Notes under the pieces: model-generated
Database searches by the model: none
The model's input: the letters and a program-made list of their open reading frames with translations, nothing else
What the model was told of the DNA's origin: nothing
Part shown: positions 8,771 to 17,753 of the stretch, piece after piece
How the letters are laid out: every line of letters starts with the position of its first letter
Position numbering within the stretch: position 1 is the first letter of the stretch
Made by a program: the position numbers and the translations under genes
NCBI GenBank assembly: GCA_027483345.1
Contig: JAIXUV010000137.1
Location: forward strand, 1-47,664
Direction: 5' to 3'
DNA length: 47,664 bases
Source of the DNA: Verrucomicrobiales bacterium
GTDB lineage: Bacteria; Verrucomicrobiota; Verrucomicrobiia; Limisphaerales; UBA9464

Positions 8771-8841
8771 TGATGTCCGACACCTGACGCCCATTTGTTC
8801 CCATGCCTTACCTCGACGCCCGACGCCCGACGCCTGACGCC
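8771..8841. repeat. 7-bp tandem repeats, partly coding
   Basis: The first part (8771-8791: TGATGTC, CGACACC, TGACGCC) is intergenic. The second part (8814-8841: CGACGCC three times, then TGACGCC) lies inside the heptose epimerase reading frame just after its ATG. A 7-bp unit read in triplets yields a 7-residue period, seen in the protein as DARRPTP followed by DAR. Confidence 0.85.
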
Positions 8842-9816
8842 CGAGTGGTTGTCACCGGCGCAGCCGGCTTCATCGGGAGTCAATTGCTCAGGGCACTCGT
8901 GGCACAACATGCCGTCTCCGATCTTTTGGCTGTCGATCACCCGCTGCACGATTCCCGCTCAAGGAACCTGGAGGTCGCTCCTGGTGTTCCGTTCCTCGAT
9001 CACCACCAGCTTTTGGCCGCCCTGGAGGCCGACATACTCCGGCCCTCGTTGATATTCCATCTGGGTGCCTGCAGCTCCACAACCGAGACCAACTGGGACT
9101 ACCTCGCCGACAACAATCTTCTCTATTCCCAGCGCCTCTGGAATTGGTGTGCCCAGAACAACGTCCGTTTCCTCTACGCTTCCAGTGCCGCCACCTACGG
9201 GGACGGCGAAAACGGATTCGACGACGCGGTTCCCTTGGAACGCCTTCGTCCCCTCAATCTCTACGGGAAGTCCAAGCACGACTTCGACCTGTGGGTTCAG
9301 GCACAGAACGCAGCCGGGGTCCCCGGACCCCGACAGTGCCTCGGCTTAAAGTTCTTCAACGTCTTCGGGCCTGGTGAGGCCCACAAGGGACGCATGGCTT
9401 CGATGGTGTTCCACGGCTATCGACAGATTCGCGCCAACGGGCGTGTGAACCTCTTCCAATCCCATCGAGAGGGCTTTGCCAACGGTGGTCAGCTCAGGGA
9501 TTTCATCTACGTGAAGGACGTCGTCCGGGTGATCCTCGCCTTCACTGCGCGACCTGAGGTCTCCGGACTCTTCAACCTGGGTACGGCCAAGGCCCACTCC
9601 TTTCGGGAACTGTTGGAGGCCACCTTCGACGCGATGGGACTCGAGCCGAAGATCGACTACGTCCCGATGCCCGAGGACCTGCGAGGGAAGTACCAGTACT
9701 TCACGGAGGCGACCATGGCTCGCACCCTCGCCGCCGGCATCCCCTACACCCCGACCCCGCTGGCGGAGGCCGTCTCCGATTACGTGACCTTCCTCAACGG
9801 AGAGCAGGGAGCGTAG
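8803..9816 (+). CDS. hldD: ADP-L-glycero-D-manno-heptose 6-epimerase (HldD-like)
   Basis: An NAD(P)-binding extended SDR of 337 residues. It shows the Rossmann loop [10 protein letters not shown], then [19 protein letters not shown], the SSAATYG Ser/Thr region, the Tyr/Lys pair in [11 protein letters not shown], and [17 protein letters not shown], all characteristic of HldD. It converts D,D- to L,D-manno-heptose nucleotide, normally ADP-linked. The window's other heptose genes belong to the GDP-heptose route, so its true substrate here is open. The first 14 residues are encoded by 7-bp tandem repeats. A GTG at 8845, directly before VVTGAAGF, would be an alternative start that removes the repeat-coded extension. 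Confidence 0.9.
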   Translation: MPYLDARRPTPDARVVVTGAAGFIGSQLLRALVAQHAVSDLLAVDHPLHDSRSRNLEVAPGVPFLDHHQLLAALEADILRPSLIFHLGACSSTTETNWDYLADNNLLYSQRLWNWCAQNNVRFLYASSAATYGDGENGFDDAVPLERLRPLNLYGKSKHDFDLWVQAQNAAGVPGPRQCLGLKFFNVFGPGEAHKGRMASMVFHGYRQIRANGRVNLFQSHREGFANGGQLRDFIYVKDVVRVILAFTARPEVSGLFNLGTAKAHSFRELLEATFDAMGLEPKIDYVPMPEDLRGKYQYFTEATMARTLAAGIPYTPTPLAEAVSDYVTFLNGEQGA

Positions 9817-9948
9817 GGCTCGGAGCAAAGAGTCCGATCACACTGAACCATACCCGGCTCGAGGCACGCTGCCGTGGGCTTCCCCCTCTTTTCGCCCGAA
9901 ACCCGTCACCAAATCCATTTCGGCACCCGGAGAACGGCGCGTCTTGCC

Positions 9949-9976
9949 TGACGCCTGACGCCCGACGCCTGATACC
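9949..9976. repeat. Four-unit 7-bp tandem repeat (TGACGCC/CGACGCC)
   Basis: TGACGCC, TGACGCC, CGACGCC and TGATACC lie end to end just before the GDP-mannose dehydratase start. The rest of the 170-base gap after the epimerase shows no gene or clear promoter. Confidence 0.85.
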
Positions 9977-9986
9977 CATAGAAATC

Positions 9987-11000
9987 ATGAGCAAAAAAGC
10001 ACTCATCACCGGCATCACGGGACAAGATGGATCCTATCTCGCGGAGTTGTTGCTGGAAAAGGAGTACGAGGTACACGGCATCATCAGACGTGCCTCTACC
10101 TTTAATACCACTCGGTTGGATCACATCTATAGCGATCCCCATTTTCCAAAGAACAAGCTGTTCCTCCATTACGGCGACTTGAGCGACGGCTCCAATCTAG
10201 CCCGGCTCTTGGGAAGCATTCAGCCGGATGAAGTCTACAATCTCGCGGCACAAAGCCATGTCCGTGTCAGTTTCGATGCCCCGGAATACACCGCCGACAT
10301 CACCGGCACCGGCACCGTCCGCCTGCTGGAGGCCATCCGCGAGATCGGCATCAAGCCGCGCTTCTATCAAGCCAGCTCCAGCGAGATGTACGGCCTCGTC
10401 CAAGAGGTGCCACAGAAGGAATCCACGCCGTTCTATCCGCGCAGCCCCTATGGATGTGCCAAGGTGTATTCCTACTGGGTCACCGTGAACTACCGGGAAA
10501 GTTATGGAATGCATGCTAGCAATGGCATTCTATTCAACCATGAAAGTCCACGTCGCGGTGAAACGTTCGTGACCCGAAAGATCACCCGCGCCGCCGCCCA
10601 CATCAAACTAGGACTCCAAGACAAGCTGTTCCTCGGCAATCTCGACTCGAAGCGCGACTGGGGATACGCCAAGGAATACGTCGAAGCCATGTGGCTGATG
10701 CTGCAGCAGCCTGAGGGCGACGACTACGTGGTGGCCACCAACGAAACCCACACCATCCGCGAGTGCCTTGAAGTGGCCTTTGCCCGGCTCGACCTCGACT
10801 GGAAGAAGTACGTCGAGATCGATCCGCGCTATTACCGCCCGGCCGAGGTCGACCTCCTGATCGGCGACTATTCCAAAGCCAAGCTGAAGCTCGGCTGGGA
10901 ACCCAAGACCACTTTCAAGGGCCTAATCGAACTAATGACCGACGCCGATCTGAAGCTCCTGCACGACCAGATCTCTGGGAAACTTACTAGTCGAAGCTAA
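9987..11000 (+). CDS. gmd: GDP-mannose 4,6-dehydratase
   Basis: The 337-residue cytoplasmic SDR converts GDP-D-mannose to GDP-4-keto-6-deoxy-D-mannose. Motifs: the nucleotide loop [26 protein letters not shown] with [22 protein letters not shown]; the catalytic Ser/Tyr/Lys region ([10 protein letters not shown], then [12 protein letters not shown]); and [17 protein letters not shown]. The product is the substrate of the fcl enzyme upstream, so the two make GDP-L-fucose. Because GDP-heptose genes are in the same locus, a specialised GDP-mannoheptose dehydratase (DmhA-like) is an alternative that sequence alone does not exclude. Heptad repeats precede the start. Confidence 0.94.
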   Translation: MSKKALITGITGQDGSYLAELLLEKEYEVHGIIRRASTFNTTRLDHIYSDPHFPKNKLFLHYGDLSDGSNLARLLGSIQPDEVYNLAAQSHVRVSFDAPEYTADITGTGTVRLLEAIREIGIKPRFYQASSSEMYGLVQEVPQKESTPFYPRSPYGCAKVYSYWVTVNYRESYGMHASNGILFNHESPRRGETFVTRKITRAAAHIKLGLQDKLFLGNLDSKRDWGYAKEYVEAMWLMLQQPEGDDYVVATNETHTIRECLEVAFARLDLDWKKYVEIDPRYYRPAEVDLLIGDYSKAKLKLGWEPKTTFKGLIELMTDADLKLLHDQISGKLTSRS

Positions 11001-11076
11001 CCTCGTTGCATGGCTTCGGCCTACCAATTAAAGGAGCCGAGCTCTTCTGCCTTGCTATCGAATCAAAAAATATACT

Positions 11077-12237
11077 ATGTCTTTAAAACACTGCTTGATA
11101 CTCGGAGGAGCTGGCTTTATAGGAAGCCGAACTGCACTGCGTCTTTTGGAAAGTGGCTATTCAGTCCGAATTCTGGATAGCTTGGATCCTCAGATTCACG
11201 GAACCTCCCTTGCCCGATCAGAAACTCTGAAGTGCATCTGGGATCACGTAGAAATTCAGGCCGGGGATGTCCGGGATCCAGCAGCTGTCGAGCGCGCGTT
11301 GAAAGGAGTTGACGCTGTGCTGCATTTTGCAGCTGGTACTGGTACTGGCCAGTCGATGTATCAAATCCGCCAGTACTCGGATGTGAACGTTACCGGCGCA
11401 GCTGTTCTTGCTGAACAACTAATTCGGATAAAAGGCCAAATTGGCAGAGTGGTGATAAGCTCGAGTCGCGCGGTTTACGGTGAGGGGGCATATCTGTGCT
11501 TAGAGCATGGGAGAGTCTATCCACATAACCGCAAAGTCGCTGATCTTGAAACAGGTCGGTTCAACCCAGTGTGCCCTCAGTGTGCCGGCCCGCTACTAGA
11601 GCAATCCTCAGAGGAATCCGATCCTGTTCAACCAACCTCAATTTACGGGATAACCAAGTATTCGCAGGAACAGGTTATACTCAACCTATGCGGCGCCTTA
11701 GGAATCCCAGCAGTTGCCCTTCGTTACCAAAATGTTTTTGGCCCAGGGCAGTCACTTAAAAATCCCTACACAGGCATTCTTTCAATCTTTAGCCAACTCT
11801 TGCTCCAGAATCGGCCGATCAATGTCTTCGAAGACGGGTTGGCAACTAGGGATTTCGTCTATATTGACGACGTTGCAGAATTCAATGTTCGGGCGGTTCG
11901 TGAACCCTTGACTAGCTGCGAGATCCTCAATGTGGGGACCGGATTCCGCCAAACCCTATTGGATGTAGTGACTGCTCTATCGGAGAGCTATGGAAAAGAA
12001 CCAGAGTTTTCTGTTTCTGGACAGTTCCGCATTGGTGACATTCGGCATGCCGCTGCCAGCCAGACTCAGCTCCGTCGAGTTTTGGGTGAGCATCGCTTCG
12101 TTGAGTTTAAGCAAGGTATCGCTAAATTCACCCAATGGGTAATGGCCGAGGGTACTGACGGGGCACTGGGTACTGGCTACACCCGATCCCTCTCGGAGAT
12201 GGCTAATTCAGGACTGCTTAAGGGAGGCAAGAAATAA
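11077..12237 (+). CDS. NAD-dependent epimerase/dehydratase, possibly dTDP-L-rhamnose 4-epimerase-like
   Basis: An extended SDR of 386 residues with Rossmann loop [20 protein letters not shown], a Ser region VVISSSRAVYGEG and the Tyr/Lys pair in SIYGITKYSQEQ. Between the Ser and the Tyr lies an extra Cys-containing segment (NPVCPQCAGPLLEQ). A comparable insertion is known to me from WbiB/Tll-like epimerases of Burkholderia that make dTDP-6-deoxy-L-talose from dTDP-L-rhamnose. The gene begins a tight block with rfbA (4 bases downstream), an epimerase-reductase and rfbB, which fits a dTDP-deoxysugar substrate. Codon use is AT-richer than in the preceding gmd, so the block was probably acquired separately. 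The SDR family is sure; the substrate is tentative. Confidence 0.65.
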   Translation: MSLKHCLILGGAGFIGSRTALRLLESGYSVRILDSLDPQIHGTSLARSETLKCIWDHVEIQAGDVRDPAAVERALKGVDAVLHFAAGTGTGQSMYQIRQYSDVNVTGAAVLAEQLIRIKGQIGRVVISSSRAVYGEGAYLCLEHGRVYPHNRKVADLETGRFNPVCPQCAGPLLEQSSEESDPVQPTSIYGITKYSQEQVILNLCGALGIPAVALRYQNVFGPGQSLKNPYTGILSIFSQLLLQNRPINVFEDGLATRDFVYIDDVAEFNVRAVREPLTSCEILNVGTGFRQTLLDVVTALSESYGKEPEFSVSGQFRIGDIRHAAASQTQLRRVLGEHRFVEFKQGIAKFTQWVMAEGTDGALGTGYTRSLSEMANSGLLKGGKK

Positions 12238-12241
12238 ATCT

Positions 12242-13126
12242 ATGGCAAAGAGCATGAAAGGAATCATTTTGGCCGGTGGGGCCGGTTCACGGTTGTATCC
12301 TCTGACGTTGGTTGCATCGAAGCAGCTCCAACCTGTTTATGATAAACCGATGGTATACTATCCATTTACCACATTGCTGGATGGTGGTGTTCGAGAATTC
12401 TGCCTCATCTCGACACCGCATGATATACCCCGATTCAGGCAGCTCTTGGGCGATGGGTCACGCTTTGGCGTGGCAATCGAGTATCGCGAGCAGGCCAAGC
12501 CGGAGGGTATCGCGCAGGCGTTTCGAATCGCTGATTCATTCATTGGCCTTGATCCGGTGACCCTAATTCTTGGGGACAACATCTTTTGGGGTGGGGACGT
12601 GTTCACTCGAGCTTTTGCTGAGTTCCGCAACGGAGCGACAGTATTCGGCTATCATGTCCATGATCCTGAGAGGTACGGCGTCGTGGAATTCGACGCAACG
12701 GGAAAGGCAGTATCCATAGAGGAGAAGCCAAAACAGCCGAAGTCGAATTACGCTGTGCCTGGCCTATACATTTATGACAATCAGATAGTGCAAATTGCCC
12801 GGGACCTGAAGCCGAGCGCTCGTGGTGAACTGGAGATCACTGACGTGAACCTCGAATATCTCCGGCGTGGTCAATTGCGTGTTTGTAGGCTCCAACGTGG
12901 ATTCGCATGGCTCGACGCTGGTACCAGTAGCAGCCTGCACGAAGCGAGTGCCTACGTACAAACCATCGAAAGGCGTCAAGGCGTGAAGATTGGCTGTCCT
13001 GAAGAGGCCGCCTTCCGAAGTGGCATCCTTTCGTTTTCGCAATTCCAAACGGTGGTGAACGACATGCCCAATTGCGAATATCGCGTCTATCTTGAAGCGG
13101 TTGTCTCCGAGATCCTTCGCCGTTGA
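12242..13126 (+). CDS. rfbA: Glucose-1-phosphate thymidylyltransferase
   Basis: Joins glucose-1-phosphate and dTTP to dTDP-glucose, the first step of dTDP-rhamnose synthesis. The 294 residues show the signature IILAGGAGSRLYPLTLVASKQ, then KPMVYYPFTTLLDGG, LILGDNIFWGG, EEKPKQPKSNYAVPGLYIYD and GFAWLDAGTSSSLHEAS. It starts 4 bases after the preceding epimerase. GGGAGG at 12222-12227 precedes the first ATG by 14 bases, and an ATG at 12254 is an alternative. Family and function are secure. Confidence 0.95.
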   Translation: MAKSMKGIILAGGAGSRLYPLTLVASKQLQPVYDKPMVYYPFTTLLDGGVREFCLISTPHDIPRFRQLLGDGSRFGVAIEYREQAKPEGIAQAFRIADSFIGLDPVTLILGDNIFWGGDVFTRAFAEFRNGATVFGYHVHDPERYGVVEFDATGKAVSIEEKPKQPKSNYAVPGLYIYDNQIVQIARDLKPSARGELEITDVNLEYLRRGQLRVCRLQRGFAWLDAGTSSSLHEASAYVQTIERRQGVKIGCPEEAAFRSGILSFSQFQTVVNDMPNCEYRVYLEAVVSEILRR

Positions 13127-13162
13127 AACTATTCCACCCAACCCGTATCTACCCATCCTCCA

Positions 13163-14131
13163 ATGATTCTTCTCCTAGGTGCCACCGGTTATATTGGCCA
13201 GGCGTTCGCAGCAGACCTTTACCGCCGCGGTGAGCCTTTTCAGGGTCTTTCTCGACGCGAAGTGGACTACACCCACTTTGACCCTTTACTCGACCTTCTG
13301 CGCGATCTAAAGCCGGACTTTCTCGTAAACTGCGCTGGCTACACCGGTAAACCAAACGTGGACGCTTGTGAAAGCGCCAAAGCTGAAACTTTGCTGGGCA
13401 ATGCTTTGCTTCCTCAAACTCTCTCGCACGCTTGTGCCGCCGCGGGAATTCCTTGGGGGCATGTGTCTTCGGGATGCATCTACTCGGGAGCGAAGATCGT
13501 GGGAGATGACGGCGCATTGCGAATTGAGAAGGACATGAACCGATCAGAGGTTCGAGCATTGGTAGAGTCCCATTCGAAGCAAATCCGGGGTTTCACCGAG
13601 GAGGACAGCCCAAACTTCAGTTTTCGTTCTCCTCCTTGCAGTTTTTACAGCGGATCCAAGGCGTTAGGCGAGGAAGGCATATTGGGCGCGGGGCAAAGTT
13701 TCATTTGGCGCTTACGTATACCATTCGATGAGTTCGACAGCCCACGCAATTACCTTAGCAAGGTGCAGCGCTATTCGAAAGTCTACGATAATGTAAATGC
13801 CATTTCGCACAGGGCAGACTTCGCACGGGCTTGCCTTGACTGTTGGTTCCAGCGTGTACCTTGGGGTCTATATAATGTGACCAATCCTGGCTGGATCACC
13901 ACCCGCGAAGTTGTGGCATTGGTGCAACAGTATATTGCTCCTAGTCGGAGATTTGAATTCTGGGAGAACGACGCCGAGTTCTACAAAATGGCCGCGCAGA
14001 CCCCACGATCCAACTGTATACTTGACACCAGCAAGCTGATTGGCGCTGGAGTCAAGATCCGGCCTGTTGAAGAAGCCCTTCAGGAGTCCCTCCGAAATTG
14101 GCGGCAGGAGATCATACCGTTGGGCGCCTAA
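13163..14131 (+). CDS. NRS/ER-like bifunctional nucleotide-4-keto-rhamnose 3,5-epimerase/4-reductase
   Basis: Annotation pipelines would call this an RmlD-like sugar-nucleotide reductase. The detailed pattern is closer to the plant NRS/ER (UER1) and RHM C-terminal enzymes, which both epimerise and reduce the 4-keto-6-deoxy sugar. Shared landmarks: [18 protein letters not shown] (residues 55-71), SSGCIYSG with Cys105, [17 protein letters not shown] with Tyr162/Lys166, [14 protein letters not shown] with Lys200, VTNPGWIT and [12 protein letters not shown]. The positions of Cys105 and Lys200 match residues I recall as implicated in epimerisation in the plant enzyme. An insertion of about 30 residues (113-142) is unusual. 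It sits between rfbA and rfbB, and no rmlC is visible, consistent with one protein doing both steps. A broken second copy lies at 33369. Confidence 0.82.
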   Translation: MILLLGATGYIGQAFAADLYRRGEPFQGLSRREVDYTHFDPLLDLLRDLKPDFLVNCAGYTGKPNVDACESAKAETLLGNALLPQTLSHACAAAGIPWGHVSSGCIYSGAKIVGDDGALRIEKDMNRSEVRALVESHSKQIRGFTEEDSPNFSFRSPPCSFYSGSKALGEEGILGAGQSFIWRLRIPFDEFDSPRNYLSKVQRYSKVYDNVNAISHRADFARACLDCWFQRVPWGLYNVTNPGWITTREVVALVQQYIAPSRRFEFWENDAEFYKMAAQTPRSNCILDTSKLIGAGVKIRPVEEALQESLRNWRQEIIPLGA

Positions 14132-14204
14132 TCAAAGCCTGTTCCAGACATCTCCTCCCCTATTTCTTATAGGTCAATTAACTTTTTTGTCTGTTAAATC
14201 AATT

Positions 14205-15218
14205 ATGAATCTTCTCATCACCGGCGGCGCCGGATTCATCGGATCGAACCTGATTGCGAGGGTCATCGACGAGTCGTCTGTGGCCAAGCTGGTCAACCTC
14301 GATTGCCTGACGTATGCGGGTCATCCGGCGAACCTGCGCGGAGTCGAGCGGCTTCCGAAGTACGTCTTCGAGAAGGTGGACCTGCGGGACAAGGCGGAGG
14401 TGCTGCGGGTGGTGCGACAACACGGGATCACCCACGTGATGCACTTGGCGGCGGAATCGCACGTGGACCGTTCGATCAGCGGTCCCGGGGACTTCATCCA
14501 CACCAATATCGTGGGTACGTTTCACCTGTTGGAGGCGTGCCGGGACACCTGGGGTGGGATGTTCGAGGGCAAGCGGTTCCATCACGTGTCGACGGACGAG
14601 GTGTATGGATCGCTGGGGGCGAAAGGATACTTCACCGAGGAGACGCCCTACGCGCCGAACTCGCCGTACTCGGCGAGCAAGGCGTCGAGCGACTTGTTGG
14701 TGAGGGCCTACCACCACACGTACGGACTGCCGGTGGTGACGACGAACTGCTCGAACAACTACGGTCCGAACCAGTTCCCGGAGAAGCTGATCCCGGTGGT
14801 GATCCAGAACGTGCTGGGGCGGAAGCCGATCCCGGTCTACGGGGATGGACTCAACGTGCGTGACTGGCTATACGTGGGAGACCATGCGGAGGCGTTGTGG
14901 CAGGTGTTGGGGAAGGGGCGGCTCGGCGAAACTTACAACATCGGCGGGCACAACGAATGGGCGAACATCCGGATCGTGGAGTTGATCTGCGACTTGGTGG
15001 ACGAGATGAAGCCGGAGCTGGGCGGGAACTCGCGGGCGTTGATTAGCTACGTGAAGGACCGTCCGGGCCATGACCGGCGATATGCAATCGACGCGGCTAA
15101 GGTCCAACGGGAGCTGGGCTGGATACCTGCGCACACATTTGAGACCGGCATCCGAGAGACTGTGGCTTGGTATCTCAAACATCAAGACTGGGTTGCTGAG
15201 GTGAGGAACAATACCTGA
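14205..15218 (+). CDS. rfbB: dTDP-glucose 4,6-dehydratase
   Basis: Converts dTDP-glucose to dTDP-4-keto-6-deoxyglucose using bound NAD. The ORF track begins 55 codons too early, inside the upstream gene. The ATG at 14205 directly precedes the Rossmann loop [14 protein letters not shown] and gives 337 residues, the usual size. Other landmarks are [26 protein letters not shown], the Tyr/Lys pair in [17 protein letters not shown], and [17 protein letters not shown]. Its body is GC-rich with G at many third positions, unlike the AT-richer genes on both sides, so it probably has a different history from its neighbours. It is the last gene of the rhamnose block. Confidence 0.96.
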   Translation: MNLLITGGAGFIGSNLIARVIDESSVAKLVNLDCLTYAGHPANLRGVERLPKYVFEKVDLRDKAEVLRVVRQHGITHVMHLAAESHVDRSISGPGDFIHTNIVGTFHLLEACRDTWGGMFEGKRFHHVSTDEVYGSLGAKGYFTEETPYAPNSPYSASKASSDLLVRAYHHTYGLPVVTTNCSNNYGPNQFPEKLIPVVIQNVLGRKPIPVYGDGLNVRDWLYVGDHAEALWQVLGKGRLGETYNIGGHNEWANIRIVELICDLVDEMKPELGGNSRALISYVKDRPGHDRRYAIDAAKVQRELGWIPAHTFETGIRETVAWYLKHQDWVAEVRNNT

Positions 15219-15374
15219 ACCTCAAAGCGGATCTTGCATTGCGTGACATAAATGAGTCGATAGAATACAATCACAAAACTCTACAAATATTGTTACAGAT
15301 CACTTTGGCGTCCATATAAAGATACCATTTGATCATAATGGAAACCTTGGCGCCAGATAATCACAGAATAATAA

Positions 15375-16370
15375 ATGAAGCTAAATTCCGTCCCTTGCGG
15401 AGCCTGTGGTGAGTCAACATCAAAGTGGCTCTTTGATGCTGGTGACTATATCTACGGCAACCCTGGGCAGTGGCCCTATGCGAGGTGCAACTCATGTGGA
15501 GTGGTCTTCATGAATCCGAGGATCTCGCCAAATGAGATTGGACAATTCTATCCGAAGACATACTATACAAACGAGCTGGCTGGCAGTAGTTCCAAAAAGC
15601 CGACCTTTCGAAATAAAGTAAAGCAAGTACTACTTTCAACTCGACTTGGCTACCCTCAAGTTCCGCCAAACGGAATACCAAAAGCAGTAGCAAACGTACT
15701 AGGGCCTGTCCTAATGAAAACTCCGCCAATGCGCCGACAGATTCATTGGGTAGAAAATGGGCGTGTACTTGATGTCGGATGTGGTAATGGTGATATCTTG
15801 GATCAGTATCGTGCCTTAGGGTGGCGGACGACCGGTGTTGAACCAGGCCCCGAGTCGGCACAACTCGCTAGAGAAAGGGGGCACTCGGTAATTACAGGAC
15901 TAGTTGAGGAAATTGGGCTGCCGAGCGAATCTTTTGATGCGATTACACTTTGGGATGCCCTTGAACATATACCGAATCCCGCAGCTGTTCTAAGCGAACT
16001 ATATCGCCTCTTGGCGCCGCAGGGTAAAATATATATTCATGTTCCCAACTACGGAAGCATCTATGCGAGGCTGTGGCAGGATCGGTGGTTTATGTTTACC
16101 GCGCCCCTTCATTATTTCCACTATAGTAAAGCAACGCTTAAATCCCTCCTCGAACGTACTGGATTCTCAGAAATCGATATATCGACAGGACTGGGTGAGG
16201 TAGGATGGCGGCAAAGCCTACTATCTGGTGCACCCGAAAACTCACTACGACGTAGATTGCTGAGTTGTAGCGTCGTTAACAGAATATCAAATTCAGTAGA
16301 GCAGGGGCTGCCGGATGGCCATTTAACCGCAGTAGCCCGTAAGCGTAAACAAACCAACTCTGATAAATGA
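15375..16370 (+). CDS. Class I SAM methyltransferase with N-terminal zinc-finger-like Cys motif
   Basis: The 331 residues start with a CxxC...CxxC module (CGACGES, then CNSCGVVFMNPR), followed by a SAM-binding Rossmann fold: motif I VLDVGCGNGDIL (about residue 130), acidic GVEPGP, and LWDALEHIPNPAAVLSEL. This CxxC plus Methyltransf_23 layout is typical of methyltransferases of polysaccharide and sugar-nucleotide loci. It overlaps the following flippase gene by ATGA, implying translational coupling. The substrate is probably a sugar of the repeat unit. The 156-base AT-rich gap before it could hold a promoter, but no strong -35/-10 pair stands out. Confidence 0.87.
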   Translation: MKLNSVPCGACGESTSKWLFDAGDYIYGNPGQWPYARCNSCGVVFMNPRISPNEIGQFYPKTYYTNELAGSSSKKPTFRNKVKQVLLSTRLGYPQVPPNGIPKAVANVLGPVLMKTPPMRRQIHWVENGRVLDVGCGNGDILDQYRALGWRTTGVEPGPESAQLARERGHSVITGLVEEIGLPSESFDAITLWDALEHIPNPAAVLSELYRLLAPQGKIYIHVPNYGSIYARLWQDRWFMFTAPLHYFHYSKATLKSLLERTGFSEIDISTGLGEVGWRQSLLSGAPENSLRRRLLSCSVVNRISNSVEQGLPDGHLTAVARKRKQTNSDK

Positions 16371-17656
16371 GTGGTGGACAAATACGTTTTGGAGTAGCAG
16401 CAGGCATAGTTAGTCTAGTAGTGGACGGGTTGGCAGGTATTGCACTAGTCCATCTACTCTTTAAGCACTTACACCCGACGGCAGCAGGGTTTTGGTCGTT
16501 AGTGACAACAGTAGGCTCTTTGCTCTTAATAGTGCCAAACTCTTTAAGTCCTGCAATAAGCCGCAAAGTAGCTCAATTACAATCCGATCAGGCAACCTCC
16601 GGTACAGAAACTGCTCTGCTCTGCCGCAGTATACGTGATTCAATCCGATATGCCCAGATTACTCTACTAACTATCAGCTTCGTGGTATACCTCGGGTACT
16701 TGATGCCAGTCTGTAGAAGTAACGACCTGCACATTACCGGATCAATGGCATGGATGCTTTATGTGCTAGGCTTAACGTTCAACTGCGAGGCATCTGGACA
16801 CATCGCGTTTCTAAATGGCTTAGGTGAAGTTGGATGGGATAAAGTAATTCGCATTATAACGTCGAGCTTCGGATTGATCGCCAATTGGTGCATACTACGA
16901 TTTGGAGGTGAGATCATCTGCCTTGGCCTAATTTTCCTTCTTCAAAGTCTAATCCTTTTTTCTGTTTCTCAAAAGATCTCGAAAGAACGAGGCTTTGGTC
17001 CCATTTCGAGGTATAGCAAATTAACATTTCCAAAATCCTTGATGGTTGAAGGAGCGAAATTGTTACTCCTCGGTTGCGGGGGATACATTGTAGCAAATGC
17101 AGGTACTATAACAATTGAGCGGGTTTTCGGCTTGGCTGATGTTGGAAGGTACAACGCCTTGCTCAGAGTCAGCACAATACTTTCATCTGTAGGTGTACTA
17201 TTTTCTCAAATGGCTTATCCATCGGTAGCACAAGCCTGGGCAAGAGGGGATCGAGAAAGGGTAAAGGCACTATACCTTAAGGGAATCGGTTTTGCAATAG
17301 GCCTATGGGCTCTGGGTGCTTGCGCAATCTGGTTGACTAGTGAATGGATCTTTCCTCGTTGGCTTGGTGCTGGTAATTATCTAGGACCAGAAGTACTTTT
17401 CTGGCTATTATGTTATCAACTGGTCTACGTCAACCATATAGCACAATCGACTCCTGTCCTCGCAGCATCTGGGAATGCATTTATAGGTTCAGCATTACTA
17501 ATAGTTTTCCTAGCGCCATGCCTAGTGGCATGGTTCGCAATGAGGTTTGGAATCGTCGGCGTTCCGATTGGCACAATAGCAGGAATGTTGCCGTCATCAA
17601 TCTGGGTGATCTACCGGTCCTCTCGCTTTATCTTTCAATATAGATCGCCAGCTTGA
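16367..17656 (+). CDS. wzx: Wzx-type lipid-linked oligosaccharide flippase (MOP/PST superfamily)
   Basis: A 429-residue polytopic membrane protein with about 12 hydrophobic segments and few charged loops. The first segment (GVAAGIVSLVVDGLAGIALV) and the following PTAAGFWSLVTT resemble the start of PST-type flippases. These carry undecaprenyl-linked repeat units across the inner membrane. The start codon overlaps the stop of the methyltransferase gene. Codon use is AT-rich. A Wzy-like polymerase lies two genes downstream, which supports the assignment. Sequence divergence in this family is high, so the call rests on topology, length and context. Confidence 0.82.
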   Translation: MSGGQIRFGVAAGIVSLVVDGLAGIALVHLLFKHLHPTAAGFWSLVTTVGSLLLIVPNSLSPAISRKVAQLQSDQATSGTETALLCRSIRDSIRYAQITLLTISFVVYLGYLMPVCRSNDLHITGSMAWMLYVLGLTFNCEASGHIAFLNGLGEVGWDKVIRIITSSFGLIANWCILRFGGEIICLGLIFLLQSLILFSVSQKISKERGFGPISRYSKLTFPKSLMVEGAKLLLLGCGGYIVANAGTITIERVFGLADVGRYNALLRVSTILSSVGVLFSQMAYPSVAQAWARGDRERVKALYLKGIGFAIGLWALGACAIWLTSEWIFPRWLGAGNYLGPEVLFWLLCYQLVYVNHIAQSTPVLAASGNAFIGSALLIVFLAPCLVAWFAMRFGIVGVPIGTIAGMLPSSIWVIYRSSRFIFQYRSPA

Positions 17657-17753
17657 TCGACTAGCTGAAGCGATATATTAATTTATGCATACTCTTGTCA
17701 TATAACAAATTTTGCTACCGAGATAAAATAAAATTGTTCAAAGAAAATTCTAT

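Noticed and set aside
8814-8841. Heptad arrays as possible CRISPR repeats
   Set aside because: Units are 7 bp, contiguous and without spacers; no cas genes are present.
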